Both the position numbers and the translations under genes were made by a program. Below the pieces are notes generated by a model. That model was not told the origin of the DNA and ran no database searches. It saw only the letters and a list, made by a program, of their open reading frames with translations. A DNA stretch of 64,000 nt from Fodinibacter sp963747405 (GTDB lineage Bacteria > Actinomycetota > Actinomycetes > Actinomycetales > Dermatophilaceae), in the NCBI GenBank assembly GCA_963747405.1, contig CAVVFG010000019.1, positions 1-64,000 on the forward strand. Reading direction: 5' to 3'. This document shows, piece after piece, positions 52,327 through 61,723 of this stretch. Numbering within the stretch: position 1 is the first letter of the stretch; each line of letters begins with the position of its first letter.

Positions 52327-54512
52327 GGCGCCACCGGCGTGCCGCTGGTGAGGCTGTCGGTCACGGCAATGGTCGCTCTGGTGGTCGTGACGAGGGCGTC
52401 GAGGCCGATCGGCATCGACGCGCCCAGCCGCACGGCCTCGAGGAAGGCGTCGACCTCGGCCCGCTGGCCCTTGTCCTGGCCGGTGAAGGAGCGCTTGGTC
52501 TCGTGGCGACCGCCGGCCCACACCGTGGCCCGCGTGAAGTTGTCCAGTCGTGCGTTGCGGCCCCCGCCCGAGACGTCGAGGATCTCCTTGGGCGCGCGCG
52601 GGTCGCCGTCGGTGCAGTACGTGAGCGTCGCCAGCGAGCCGTCGGCGAAGGCCAGCGTCGCGTGCAGGTCACCGCCGTGGGGGGTGCCGATGGCACTGAC
52701 CTCCACCGGGGCGTGGCCCACCCACCAGCTGAGCGTGTCGACGAAGTGGCCGCCCTCCCCGAGGAAGCGTGACCCCTCGAGCTGCGCATCGAGGTACCAG
52801 CTGCCGGCCGGCATCCTCCCGGCGTTGACGAGGTATCTCGCGGTCACCGGGGTCCCGGCGCTGCCGAACCGCTCGCGCATGCCGACGAGCAACGGGGCGA
52901 AGCGCCGGTTGAAGCCCACCATGACGCGGTCGTTCCCCGTGCGCTCGACGACGTCGAGGATGCCGTCGACCTCCGCCCGGGTCAGGGCGAGCGGCTTCTC
53001 GACGAAGACGGCCTTGCCGTGCTCGAGGGCCCGACAGACGAAGGCCGCGTGGGAGTGGTGCCGGGTGACGACGAAGACGGCGTCGACGGACGGGTCGGCG
53101 AGCACGCTCTCGGCGTCGGTCGTCGTCGACTCGAAGCCGAAGCTGCGCTGCGCGTTGAGAGCCGACAGCGACCGGGTGGTGGCGACCGTCGCGAGGGTGG
53201 CACGCGGGTGCTTCGCGAGGTGCGGCAGCAGCATGGACGACGCATAGCTGCCGGCCCCGATGAAGCCGAGCCGCACCGTGGGCGTCGCCGGCCGGGCGGG
53301 GCGGCGGCTCGCCACCGGGACCGCTGCGGAGCGCACGGTACCGGACACCCGGGTCGGGACGTCGTCCGCTGCGGGCTCGGCCTGCGGGTACTCGAAGAGG
53401 AAGCCGACACCATGAAGTGAGCCGGTCCGCAGCTGCTCGTAGACCTCGGGGGCGTCCTCGATGCACCGGGTTCCCGAGACGAGCGGGGCGACGTCCAGCG
53501 AGCCCGCCGCGACGAGGTCCAGGAAGCACCCCAGGTTGCGCCGCTCGGTCCACCGAACGTAGCCGGCGGGGTAGTCGACGCCGTCGAGCTCGTACCTGTC
53601 GTCGTAGCGCCCGGGACCGTACGACCGCGAGAAGCGGACATCGAGCTCCTTCTCGTAGTAGGCGTTCCAGGGCAGGTCGAGCCTGGTCTTGCCGATGTCG
53701 ACGATGCGCGCGCGGTCTCGCGCGAGGCGAGCGGCGAGCTCGACCGGGCCGTTGGTGTCCCCGCCGGCGGCGAGGAACACGTGGTCGGCCCCGAGGCCAC
53801 CGGTCGCGGTGCGGATGACCTGCTCGATGTACGCCGCGCCCTCGTCGTCCGGCGGGGCGCAGCTCGTCGCACCGGCGGCCTCGGCCAGCCGGCAGCGGTC
53901 CGCCACGGTGTCGATGCCGACGACCCGCACCCCGGCAGCGACCAGGAGCCGCACGACGAGCTGGCCGACGAGCCCGAGGCCGATGACGCACGCCGTCTCG
54001 CCCAGCTGGGGCTCGCCCCGGCGCACGCCCTGCATCGCGATGGCACCCACCGTCGCGAAGGCGGCGTGCTGCGGCGCGACACCCTCGGGCACGGGCACGC
54101 AGAGGTTCACCGGTACCCAGTTGACCTCCGCGTGGAGCGCGAACTCGTTGCCGGCGGCCGCCACGAGGTCGCCCACCGCGAACTCCTCGGCGCCCGCTCC
54201 GACCGCGACGACCACTCCACTCAGGGAGTACCCGAGAGGGGTGTAGCTGTCGAGCTTGCCGATCGCCTTCTTGTAGGTCGAGACGGGCCCCTGCTGCGCC
54301 ATCGAGTCCAGCACCTTCTTGACCTGGTCCGGCCGGGCCCGCGCCTTGCCGAGCAGCGAGAGGCGCGCCTCGGTCACCTTCATCAGCTCGGTGCCCGTGG
54401 AGATCAGGGAGAACAGCGAGCGCACGAGAACGCCGCCGGGCTTGCAGGCCGGCACGGGCACCTCGAGCACGGCGAGCTCACCGGACCGGTAGTTCTGTCC
54501 CACCTGCTTCAC
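52323..54512 (-). CDS. Bi-domain oxidoreductase: zinc-type dehydrogenase plus Gfo/Idh domain
   Basis: 729 aa, GTG start with GTGA overlap. Residues 1-365 form an MDR/alcohol-dehydrogenase-like domain (LISTGTELMKV, VVAVGAGAEEFAVGDLVA, CVIGLGLVGQLVVRLL). Residues about 395-729 form a Gfo/Idh/MocA domain (RLGFIGAGSYASSML, AVFVEKPLALTRAEV, GEGGHFVDTLSWW). This fusion is a recurrent member of bacterial exopolysaccharide clusters; its reaction is not established, but it probably oxidises or reduces a nucleotide sugar in two steps. It lies between the heparinase-like and asparagine synthase genes. Confidence 0.88.
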   Translation of the reverse strand: MKQVGQNYRSGELAVLEVPVPACKPGGVLVRSLFSLISTGTELMKVTEARLSLLGKARARPDQVKKVLDSMAQQGPVSTYKKAIGKLDSYTPLGYSLSGVVVAVGAGAEEFAVGDLVAAAGNEFALHAEVNWVPVNLCVPVPEGVAPQHAAFATVGAIAMQGVRRGEPQLGETACVIGLGLVGQLVVRLLVAAGVRVVGIDTVADRCRLAEAAGATSCAPPDDEGAAYIEQVIRTATGGLGADHVFLAAGGDTNGPVELAARLARDRARIVDIGKTRLDLPWNAYYEKELDVRFSRSYGPGRYDDRYELDGVDYPAGYVRWTERRNLGCFLDLVAAGSLDVAPLVSGTRCIEDAPEVYEQLRTGSLHGVGFLFEYPQAEPAADDVPTRVSGTVRSAAVPVASRRPARPATPTVRLGFIGAGSYASSMLLPHLAKHPRATLATVATTRSLSALNAQRSFGFESTTTDAESVLADPSVDAVFVVTRHHSHAAFVCRALEHGKAVFVEKPLALTRAEVDGILDVVERTGNDRVMVGFNRRFAPLLVGMRERFGSAGTPVTARYLVNAGRMPAGSWYLDAQLEGSRFLGEGGHFVDTLSWWVGHAPVEVSAIGTPHGGDLHATLAFADGSLATLTYCTDGDPRAPKEILDVSGGGRNARLDNFTRATVWAGGRHETKRSFTGQDKGQRAEVDAFLEAVRLGASMPIGLDALVTTTRATIAVTDSLTSGTPVAP

Positions 54513-56419
54513 GGCGCGCCCACCCCCTGCGCGCGGGCGTTGCGGAACCACAGCTCGAGGCTCAACAGCTGCCACACCTGCTTGGCCTCGTCTCGGCGCC
54601 CGCTGCGCTGGTCGTCGACGAGCTGCTGCAGGGGGGCGGCGCGGAGGAACCCGCTGTCGACGAGCCGGCCGCGCAGCAACACGTCGTCGACGAGCTCCCT
54701 GAGGTCGTTGGTGACCCACGCCCGCAGTGGCGCACCGAAGCTCGCCTTGGGGCGGTCGATGATCTCGTCGGGCAGCCAGGCGCGGGCGGCGTCCTTCAGC
54801 GCAGCCTTCTGCTGCCGCCCCCGGATCCTCTCGGTGGCGGGCAGCGAGAACGCCGCCGCCATCACCACTGGGTCGACGAACGGCACGCGCACCTCGGTCG
54901 AGGCCGCCATGCTCGCGCGGTCGGTGTAGGTGAGGTTCAGGCCCGGCATGAACATCCGGGTGTCCGCCAGGCACATCCGGGCGACGACGTCGTCCAGGTC
55001 GTTGTCGTCGTACACCTCGCGGTGACGCTCCATGACCGTGTCGACCAGCCCCCCCAGCGCCGGGTCGAGCAGGCCGGTCAGCTCGTCGTGGTCGTAGAGG
55101 GTGTAGCTGCGCCGGAAGGCCTCCTGCTCGGGCAGCTCGGCGAAGGTCAGGAATCGCTGCGCCCAGCGGACGGTGCGCAGGCCCCGGCCGCCGACCGCGA
55201 CGGGGAAGGCCCGCACCGCGGGTGCCACGGTGGAACGCACGGCTCCCGGCATCCGCTGGTAGCGCTCGGCCACGAGCATGGCGAGGTGCTTGCGGTAGCC
55301 GCCGAAGAGCTCGTCGGCGCCCATCCCCGACAACAGCACCTTGACGCCGGCATCGCGCGCCGCGTCGCACATGAGCAACGTGTTGATGGCGGCAGGATCC
55401 CCGATCGGCTCATCGAGGATGTCGACGACGCGGGGGAGCAGCTCGACGACGTCCGGGTGGATCTCGATCTCGTGCAGACGGATTCCCAGGTGCTTCGCGA
55501 GGCGGCGGGCGTAACGCGCGTCGTCCGGCATCGACTCGAGGCGCTGGTCCTCGGCGCGGAAGGCGATCGTGTAGGCCTCGATCGACGGGTCGGACCGGTG
55601 CGCCAGGGCGGTGACGATGCTGGAGTCCAGCCCACCACTCAGGAACGACGCCACTGGGGCGTCCGCGACCAGGTGCGCGAGGACCGAGCTCTCGACGGCC
55701 TCCCGGATGTCCACTCGTGGACCACGGGCAGCCCGGGCCGCCTCGGTGGCGGTGCACCAGAACGCTCCTCGGGTGACGGACCGGTCACGGTGGTATGTGG
55801 CCCAGCTGCCTGCGGGGTGACGGTGCACGCCGCGCACGGCGTCGAACTCCTGGGGCAGCCAGTAATAGAGCGCCGACGCCACCATGGCGGCCGGGTCGAC
55901 CGTGAGCTCCGGGCCCACGACGGTGAGGATGGCCTTGAGCTCCGAGGCGAACAGGATGCCGTCGCCGCGCGGCATGACGTAGAGCGGCTTGATGCCGAGC
56001 GGGTCGCGAGCGAGCGTGAGGTCTCCGGTGCGTTCGTCGAGGATCGCGAAGGCGTACATCCCCCGGAACCGAGGGAGAGCCGCCGTCCCCCACTCACGCC
56101 ACGCCTCGAGGACGACCTCGGTGTCGGACGCCGTGGCGAACCGCGAGCCGAGCCCTTCGAGCTCGCGGCGCAGGTCGCGGTAGTTGTAGAGCTCACCGTT
56201 GTAGGTGAGGGTGAGCCCACCCTTGGTGAAGGGCTGGTCGGCGGCGCTGGACAGGTCGATGATCGACAGCCTGCGGTGGCCCAGAGCCACGGCGGTATCT
56301 GGTCGGACGAGCTCGACGACGGCACCGGCATCGGGACCGCGATGCGCGATCCGCTCGACCATGGCTGTGACGAGCACCTTCCCGTCAGGCTGCTGGTATG
56401 CCCCGGCGACGCCGCACAC
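54509..56419 (-). CDS. asnB: Asparagine synthase (glutamine-hydrolysing), probable sugar amidase
   Basis: 636 aa. After the initiator comes Cys2 (CGVAGAY), the glutaminase nucleophile, then HRGPDAG, LTYNGELYNYR, and the ATP pyrophosphatase loop SFLSGGLDSSIV with GMGADELFGGY. In polysaccharide loci such enzymes transfer ammonia from glutamine to sugar carboxylates rather than to aspartate (known for WbpS-type proteins), which fits the neighbouring uronate-forming dehydrogenase. GTG 56419 follows the previous stop by one base. Housekeeping asparagine synthesis cannot be excluded. Confidence 0.9.
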   Translation of the reverse strand: MCGVAGAYQQPDGKVLVTAMVERIAHRGPDAGAVVELVRPDTAVALGHRRLSIIDLSSAADQPFTKGGLTLTYNGELYNYRDLRRELEGLGSRFATASDTEVVLEAWREWGTAALPRFRGMYAFAILDERTGDLTLARDPLGIKPLYVMPRGDGILFASELKAILTVVGPELTVDPAAMVASALYYWLPQEFDAVRGVHRHPAGSWATYHRDRSVTRGAFWCTATEAARAARGPRVDIREAVESSVLAHLVADAPVASFLSGGLDSSIVTALAHRSDPSIEAYTIAFRAEDQRLESMPDDARYARRLAKHLGIRLHEIEIHPDVVELLPRVVDILDEPIGDPAAINTLLMCDAARDAGVKVLLSGMGADELFGGYRKHLAMLVAERYQRMPGAVRSTVAPAVRAFPVAVGGRGLRTVRWAQRFLTFAELPEQEAFRRSYTLYDHDELTGLLDPALGGLVDTVMERHREVYDDNDLDDVVARMCLADTRMFMPGLNLTYTDRASMAASTEVRVPFVDPVVMAAAFSLPATERIRGRQQKAALKDAARAWLPDEIIDRPKASFGAPLRAWVTNDLRELVDDVLLRGRLVDSGFLRAAPLQQLVDDQRSGRRDEAKQVWQLLSLELWFRNARAQGVGAP

Positions 56420-56420
56420 G

Positions 56421-57665
56421 TCAGGCCCCGGTGCCCGCGGGTGTGGAGGCGGCGTGCCCGACCAGCTCGTCGAAGACGCTGAGGTACCCCTCCTGCTGGT
56501 GCTCCCAGGCGAGGTGCTGCACGACGCGCTCACGCCCGCGCCGCCCCATCTCCCTGCGCCGCTCGGGGTCGTCCAGCAGCTCGACGATGGCACGGGCGTA
56601 CGCCTCGACGTCGTTGGCGCGCACGTAGCGGGCCGCGTCGGCCGCGGACACACGCGTCTCGCGCAGGTCGAAGGCGACGACCGGGAGGCCGAAGGCCATG
56701 TACTCCATCGTCTTGTTCATCGTCGAGACGTCGTTGAGCGGGTTGAGCGGGTCGGGGCACAGCCCCACGTCGGCCGTGGAGAGCACCTGGCTCACGACGT
56801 CGTCGGGGACGCGACCGGGGAGGTCGACGGCATCGGTCAGGGCGAGCTCGTCGCGGCGGCGCACGAGCTCGTCGTAGCTGTCCCCGGCGCCCATGAACGT
56901 GAACGCGACGTCGTCGCGTCCCAGGTGGTTCACCACGACGTCAGCAGCCGCGAGGGCGAGGTCCACGCCGTCCTGGGGGCCCATGACCCCGAGGTAGGCC
57001 ACGAGGTGGCGACGGCCGCGACGCAGGTCGGGAACGGGTTCGCGCCGGATCAGCCGCTGGGGGTCCGGCCCGGTGCGCACGACGCGGACGTGCTCGCCCG
57101 GCTTGCCCCCTCGCGAGGACGCGATGGCGGCATAGGACTCGTTGGTCGAGGTGACCCGGTCGGCGGCACGGAACGTCTCGCGCTCGAGGAACAGCAGGGC
57201 CTTGTAGGGTGCGCCGCGGCGTCCCTCGAAGCGGGACAGGTAGAGCTCCGGGCACAGGTCGTGGTGGTCGAAGACGAACCGGGTGCCGTCGCGTCGGCGC
57301 AGCCACCGCGCGATCGGCCAGAAGATGTCGGGGGGGTTGCACGCCTGGACCGCGTCGAAGGGGCCCGCGCGCCGGGCCGTGCCGATCAGGCGCGCGGTCG
57401 AGAGGAACGACCACGCGTACTCCAGGAGGTAGCCCAGGGCACCTCCCCCCGGGGCGTACGGCGGGTAGGCGAGGACGCGGACGCCGTCGACGACCTGGGA
57501 CGGGCCGGTGCCCTCACCCTGCGGGCAGACGACCGTGACGTCGTAACCCCGGGCCACCAGCGACTGGCACTCCAGCCACACCCTGCGGTCGAAGGGAACC
57601 GGGAGGTTCTGGACGATGATCGCCACCCGTGGCCGAGCACCAGGAGGCCGGGTCCTGGCGCTCAC
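56421..57665 (-). CDS. Family 4 (GT-B) glycosyltransferase
   Basis: 414 aa, GTG start overlapping the dehydrogenase stop (GTGA). N-terminal VAIIVQNLPVPFDRRVWLE is typical of a GT4 subgroup in actinobacterial exopolysaccharide loci (FDRRVW motif); donor half shows VAYLGVMGPQDGVDLAL, FMGAGDSYDEL, and DVSTMNKTMEYMAFGLPVVAF with the donor-binding Glu. It probably adds the second sugar, perhaps the uronic acid made by the preceding gene product. Confidence 0.9.
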   Translation of the reverse strand: MSARTRPPGARPRVAIIVQNLPVPFDRRVWLECQSLVARGYDVTVVCPQGEGTGPSQVVDGVRVLAYPPYAPGGGALGYLLEYAWSFLSTARLIGTARRAGPFDAVQACNPPDIFWPIARWLRRRDGTRFVFDHHDLCPELYLSRFEGRRGAPYKALLFLERETFRAADRVTSTNESYAAIASSRGGKPGEHVRVVRTGPDPQRLIRREPVPDLRRGRRHLVAYLGVMGPQDGVDLALAAADVVVNHLGRDDVAFTFMGAGDSYDELVRRRDELALTDAVDLPGRVPDDVVSQVLSTADVGLCPDPLNPLNDVSTMNKTMEYMAFGLPVVAFDLRETRVSAADAARYVRANDVEAYARAIVELLDDPERRREMGRRGRERVVQHLAWEHQQEGYLSVFDELVGHAASTPAGTGA

Positions 57666-58984
57666 CAGCTCACCCCCTGGTAGCCCTCGATCTGCTCGAC
57701 GGGCTCCCCGAGCCGGCCGTCGAGGTCGAGGAGCAGCGGCGGGCGAGCGGCCTGCAGCGCGGCCAGGGTGAGCGGGTCGGACGTGGAGACGATAGCGACC
57801 TCCGCCCCCTCCAGGGCAGCCTCGGGTCGGTCGCGGAGCAGCCTGCTGACGTGCGGCAGCCTGCTCTGCAGGAACTCGAGGTTGGAGCCGACCAGCCTCG
57901 CCGGGTTGACGATCGGGTCGTAGATCCGCACCTCGAGGCCCTTGCCGACGAACCGCTCCGCGAGCTCGAGGTTGGGGCTCTCGCGCAGGTCGTCGGTGTT
58001 CATCTTGAAGCTCAGCCCGAGGATCGCGACGTGCCGGTACCCCGACTCGAGGACGCGGTCCACCAGCGCGCGCACGATGATCTCGTTGCTGATGAGCGTG
58101 GAGGTGAGCAGCGGGACGTCGACCCCGCTCGAGCGCGCCATGCTCTGCAGCGCGCGCAGGTCCTTGGGCAGGCACGACCCGCCGAAGGCGAAGCCGGGCC
58201 GCAGGTAGCTCGGTGAGATGTTGAGCTTGCGGTCCTGACAGAAGATCTCCATGACGCCGCGCGAGTCCACGCCGTACTGCGAGAAGACGCGACCCATCTC
58301 GTTGGCGAAGGTCACCTTCACGGCGTGGAAGGCGTTGCACGCGTACTTCAGTGCCTCGGCGCTGGCCACGTCGACGGTGAGGACCTCCTGGTCGCAGAAG
58401 TCGAACAGCCGCTCGCACGCCGTCCTGGTGCGGGGGTCCTGCGCACCCACGACGACGAACGGTGGTGCGAAGAAGTCCTCCACCCCGGACCCCTCGCGGA
58501 GGAACTCCGGGCACATGGCGGTGCCGACCGTCCATCCGTCGGGGAGCAGCTCGGGGCTGAACGCGGGTCGGACGAGCGAGTCCCCGGTGCCGGGCGGGAC
58601 CGTCGACCGGATGACGAGTGAGTGGAAGCCGGAGGAGGGCGGCGTGGCGTCGGACATCGCCTCGCGCACGTCGGCCAGGACAGCGGAGACGTAGGTGAGG
58701 TCGGTGTCGCCCCGAGGCGTGGAAGGCGTCCCGACGCACACGAGGGAGATGTCGGCGCCGTCGATGGCCTCGCGCACGTCGGCGGTGGCACTCAGCCGCC
58801 CGGCGGCGACTGCCTGGGCGACGAGGCGGTCCACGTCGGGCTCGATGACGGGACTCCGTCCCTGCCCCACGGCGGCCACCTTGCTCGCGTCGACGTCGAC
58901 GCCGACCACGTGATGTCCCTGCGACGCCAGGCCGGCGGCAGTGACGGTCCCCACGTACCCGAGGCCGAAGATGGCAACCTTCAT
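57662..58984 (-). CDS. UDP-glucose/GDP-mannose dehydrogenase family, AlgD-like
   Basis: 440 aa. NAD-binding VAIFGLGYVGTVTAAGLA, CVGTPSTPRGD, CPEFLREGSGVEDF, and the catalytic Cys271 in FAFGGSCLPKDLRAL. The words EFLREG and FAFGGSCLPKD match GDP-mannose 6-dehydrogenase (AlgD) more than UDP-glucose dehydrogenase (GYGGSCFPKD), so a GDP-mannuronate product is favoured. It performs a two-step, four-electron oxidation of C6. GGGGAG about 9 nt before ATG 58984. Second gene of the locus, after the priming transferase. Confidence 0.9.
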   Translation of the reverse strand: MKVAIFGLGYVGTVTAAGLASQGHHVVGVDVDASKVAAVGQGRSPVIEPDVDRLVAQAVAAGRLSATADVREAIDGADISLVCVGTPSTPRGDTDLTYVSAVLADVREAMSDATPPSSGFHSLVIRSTVPPGTGDSLVRPAFSPELLPDGWTVGTAMCPEFLREGSGVEDFFAPPFVVVGAQDPRTRTACERLFDFCDQEVLTVDVASAEALKYACNAFHAVKVTFANEMGRVFSQYGVDSRGVMEIFCQDRKLNISPSYLRPGFAFGGSCLPKDLRALQSMARSSGVDVPLLTSTLISNEIIVRALVDRVLESGYRHVAILGLSFKMNTDDLRESPNLELAERFVGKGLEVRIYDPIVNPARLVGSNLEFLQSRLPHVSRLLRDRPEAALEGAEVAIVSTSDPLTLAALQAARPPLLLDLDGRLGEPVEQIEGYQGVSW

Positions 58985-59108
58985 GAGCGCACGCTCCCCT
59001 TGCTGGGGCCCATCGGTGGAGCGGACGGGGTCCGTCCCTCGCAGAGCCTGTGGGTCGATCCGGCCCCGGTCGGGGTCGGACGCCATCTGGGTGGCACCGC
59101 GGCGCGCA

Positions 59109-60638
59109 TCAGTACGCCCCGCGTCCGCGGACGACGGCGCCTGCGGTGCGCAGGAGGATCTGCGCGTCCACGGCCAGCGACCAGTTGTCGACGTACCAGA
59201 GGTCCAGGCGCACCGACTCCACCCAGGACAGGTCGCTGCGGCCGGACACCTGCCACAACCCGGTCATCCCCGGGCGCACCCGCAACCGGCGCACGGCGGC
59301 GCTCTGGTACTGGTCGACCTCGGCGGGCAGCGGCGGGCGTGGACCGACGAGCGACATCTCACCCCGGACCACGTTGGCCAGCTGGGGCAGCTCGTCGAGG
59401 GAGTACCGTCGCAGAACCGCGCCGACCCGGGTGATGCGCGGGTCGCGGTGGAGCTTGAACAAGGCTCCGTGCCCCTCGTTCTGGCCCTCGAGCTCCTCGC
59501 GCCTGGCGTCGGCGTCGACGCACATCGTGCGGAACTTGAGCATGGTGAAGGTGCGCCCGCCCTCCCCGACCCTCCGCTGCCCGTAGAGCACCGGACCGCG
59601 TGAGTCGAAGACCACCAGCAGGCCGATCGCCAGGAGCAGCGGTGCGCCGAGGACGAGGGCCACCAGTGCGATGAGCCGGTCGACGGCGAGCTTGACGGCA
59701 TAGCGTGCCCCGCTGCACACCGGCCGCTCCACGTGGAGCATCGGGAGCCCGCTGGCAGGGCGCAGCGTCAACCGGGGTCCGGCCACCTCGATGACGCCAG
59801 GGTCGATGAGCAGGTCGACGTTGCGTTGCTCGAGGGCCCACCCCAGGCGCTGCAGCGGCTCGCCGTACAGGGCGGGGCCGGTGGCGACGGCCACGACCTC
59901 CGCCCCGACGCTGTCCACGACGCGGAGAGTGTCGTCCAGGCTGCCGAGCAGAGGGACGCCGGCCAGCCCCGCGGGAGGACGGACGAGGTCGGCCGGCTGG
60001 GTGAGGCACACGCCCCTGACCGCCAGCCCGGTCGTGCGCGGTGCGGCCCCGATCCGGCGGGCCAGCTCGGCCACGGCACCGGCGTCACCGACGAGGAGGG
60101 TCGGCTGCAGGCACTCCCCGCGGTCGCGTGCCGTCGCGAGCCGCTGTCGCAGCAGGTGCCGCGCGGCGATGGTGGCGGCGGTCATGGTGGGCACCGCGAC
60201 GAGCAGCACACCGCGGGAGAACTCGAGCTTGACGCTGAAGGAGACGAACGCCACGACGGCGACGAGCGTCGCAGCGGCGCGCAGCACGGTGCGGTACTCG
60301 TCGGCCCCCGCTCCCGCGATCCGCGTGGCATAGGCTCCGTGTCGCGCGAGCAGCACCAGCCACAGCGCGGCGATCACGACCGAGGTCACCTGCAAGTCCT
60401 GTGTCGAGCCCCACAGTGGGGCGTCCTCTCCGACGACGACCGTGCGTCCGGCCAGCCCTGCGGTGAGACCCACCAGGGCGGCGGTCATGTCCGTGGCCAC
60501 GGTGAGAGCACGGTGTCGGCGCTGCCACGGCCGCAGGCCGTGCCGCACCTTCGCGTGCCCGTGCTCGGCGAGGTCGACGTGCACGGAGCGGCCGGAGGAC
60601 GCGAGCGGCGGCGTCGTCACGAACGAGGAACTGGTCAC
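59109..60638 (-). CDS. Exopolysaccharide priming glycosylphosphotransferase (WbaP/CpsE type)
   Basis: 509 aa, GTG start with GGAGG 6 nt upstream. N-terminal membrane helices (TAALVGLTAGLAG, VIAALWLVLLA, TLVAVVAFVSFSV), a CoA-binding-like Rossmann part (PTLLVGDAGAVAELAR), a further helix, and the C-terminal bacterial sugar transferase: RTFTMLKFRTM, RRYSLDELPQL, MSLVGPRPPLP, RPGMTGLWQVSGRSDL. It transfers a sugar 1-phosphate to undecaprenyl phosphate and starts the repeat unit. It is the first gene of the leftward locus; the 120 bases before the next gene hold no feature. Confidence 0.93.
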   Translation of the reverse strand: MTSSSFVTTPPLASSGRSVHVDLAEHGHAKVRHGLRPWQRRHRALTVATDMTAALVGLTAGLAGRTVVVGEDAPLWGSTQDLQVTSVVIAALWLVLLARHGAYATRIAGAGADEYRTVLRAAATLVAVVAFVSFSVKLEFSRGVLLVAVPTMTAATIAARHLLRQRLATARDRGECLQPTLLVGDAGAVAELARRIGAAPRTTGLAVRGVCLTQPADLVRPPAGLAGVPLLGSLDDTLRVVDSVGAEVVAVATGPALYGEPLQRLGWALEQRNVDLLIDPGVIEVAGPRLTLRPASGLPMLHVERPVCSGARYAVKLAVDRLIALVALVLGAPLLLAIGLLVVFDSRGPVLYGQRRVGEGGRTFTMLKFRTMCVDADARREELEGQNEGHGALFKLHRDPRITRVGAVLRRYSLDELPQLANVVRGEMSLVGPRPPLPAEVDQYQSAAVRRLRVRPGMTGLWQVSGRSDLSWVESVRLDLWYVDNWSLAVDAQILLRTAGAVVRGRGAY

Positions 60639-60817
60639 CGACGACCTCCGCCCGGGTGGCCGATTCCGCCGTGCGCGACCAGCCGGGAGGGGGTCGTGGA
60701 CATCTGCTCTCCTCCGGCCGGGTCGCCGTGGCGACATGCGGGCGCAGGGAGGCAGTCCTCATCCGCGGCGCTGGCCGAGCGTTCCCCCTGCCGGAACGCC
60801 GAGCCCACCGTCGAATG

Positions 60818-60892
60818 AGAACACCGTACACATCGAGAACACTGTTCGCAATGAGGTGTAGAACACTGTTCTCGTCCAGCCCGTGTTCAACA
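60818..60892. promoter_or_regulatory. Array of GAACACTGTTC palindromes, probable TetR operator
   Basis: Two perfect copies of GAACACTGTTC lie at 60837-60847 and 60861-60871 (the second extended to AGAACACTGTTCT), centres 24 bp apart. A degraded copy, AGAACACCGTACA, is at 60818-60830 and a related TGTTCAACA at 60884-60892. They lie in the 350-base divergent region between the priming transferase (60638) and the TetR gene (60986). Autoregulation by TetR is the simplest reading; control of the polysaccharide locus is possible. Confidence 0.65.
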
Positions 60893-60985
60893 TGCCACCG
60901 CGCGGTACGGGAGATATCATCTGAGGTGCTGAACCGCCCTCCGCACCCTGCGGCCGCGGGCGCCCTGCTCCTGAAGGTCCCGTCC

Positions 60986-61723
60986 ATGCCCCCTACCCCT
61001 CCTCCTGTCGTGCCGTCCTCGCGGCGACAACGCGGGCGTGCGGCGGCGCTGAGCGAGATCAAGGCTGCCGCCCTCGACGAGCTGCGGCAGCACGGCGCCC
61101 GTGGTGTCACCATGCGCGGCGTCGCTCGAGCGATCGACATGACGCCATCGGGGCTGTACCGGTACTTCGACGACCACGGAGCCCTGCTCGCTGCCCTGTG
61201 TGTCGATGCGCAGGAGTCGCTGCGGGAGACGCTGGAGGGCGCCCTGAAGGCCTACCCCGAGGACGACGACGTGACCCAGTGGCTCCGCGGATCCTTCGTC
61301 CTTCGCCAGTGGGCGATGGACCACGTGGACGAGTACGCCCTGGTGGTCGGTCCCCGGCTGTCGGGCGTCGACCCCGTGCATCCGGACCTCGCTGCCGCGA
61401 CCGCTCGCCTGATGAGCATCCCGGTCAGTACCGTCGCCCGGTCCATCTCGAGCGGAGCCCTTGTGCCGGTCGCCGTCCCGGCCGTCATGAGCAGGTCGAC
61501 CTCCGTGCGGAGCGGTGAGGGCTCGCCGGTACAGGGACAGGCCCGGGCGATTGCGACCGGCGCCGTCTCCGCGCTCGTGGGCGCCGTGTCGCTCGAGGCA
61601 TTCGGCCACCTGAGCAGCGCGAACCGCGCAGACGACTACGCGGCCTACTCCCTCCACGTCATGCGCAGCATGGGCTGGGTGAACATCCCGGACAACGATC
61701 GCCTCCTGGTGACGGCGCCCTGA
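60986..61723 (+). CDS. TetR-family transcriptional repressor
   Basis: 245 aa. The N-terminal helix-turn-helix reads IKAAALDELRQHGARGVTMRGVARAIDMTPSGLYRYFDDHGALLAAL, as in the TetR family (given here in pieces: GVTMRGVARAIDMTPSGLYRYF is the recognition part). The ligand domain resembles the WHG-type C-terminal domain (SFVLRQWAMDHVDEYALVVG). ATG 60986 has GAAGGT 8 nt upstream; earlier in-frame starts would put the palindromic operators inside the gene and are not favoured. Its ligand is unknown. It could link the polysaccharide locus to a small-molecule signal. Confidence 0.88.
   Translation: MPPTPPPVVPSSRRQRGRAAALSEIKAAALDELRQHGARGVTMRGVARAIDMTPSGLYRYFDDHGALLAALCVDAQESLRETLEGALKAYPEDDDVTQWLRGSFVLRQWAMDHVDEYALVVGPRLSGVDPVHPDLAAATARLMSIPVSTVARSISSGALVPVAVPAVMSRSTSVRSGEGSPVQGQARAIATGAVSALVGAVSLEAFGHLSSANRADDYAAYSLHVMRSMGWVNIPDNDRLLVTAP

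Noticed and set aside
60818..60872. LexA (SOS) boxes
   Set aside because: Arms GAAC/GTTC are separated by 3 bases and not the 4 of actinobacterial LexA sites, and the neighbouring regulator is TetR-type.
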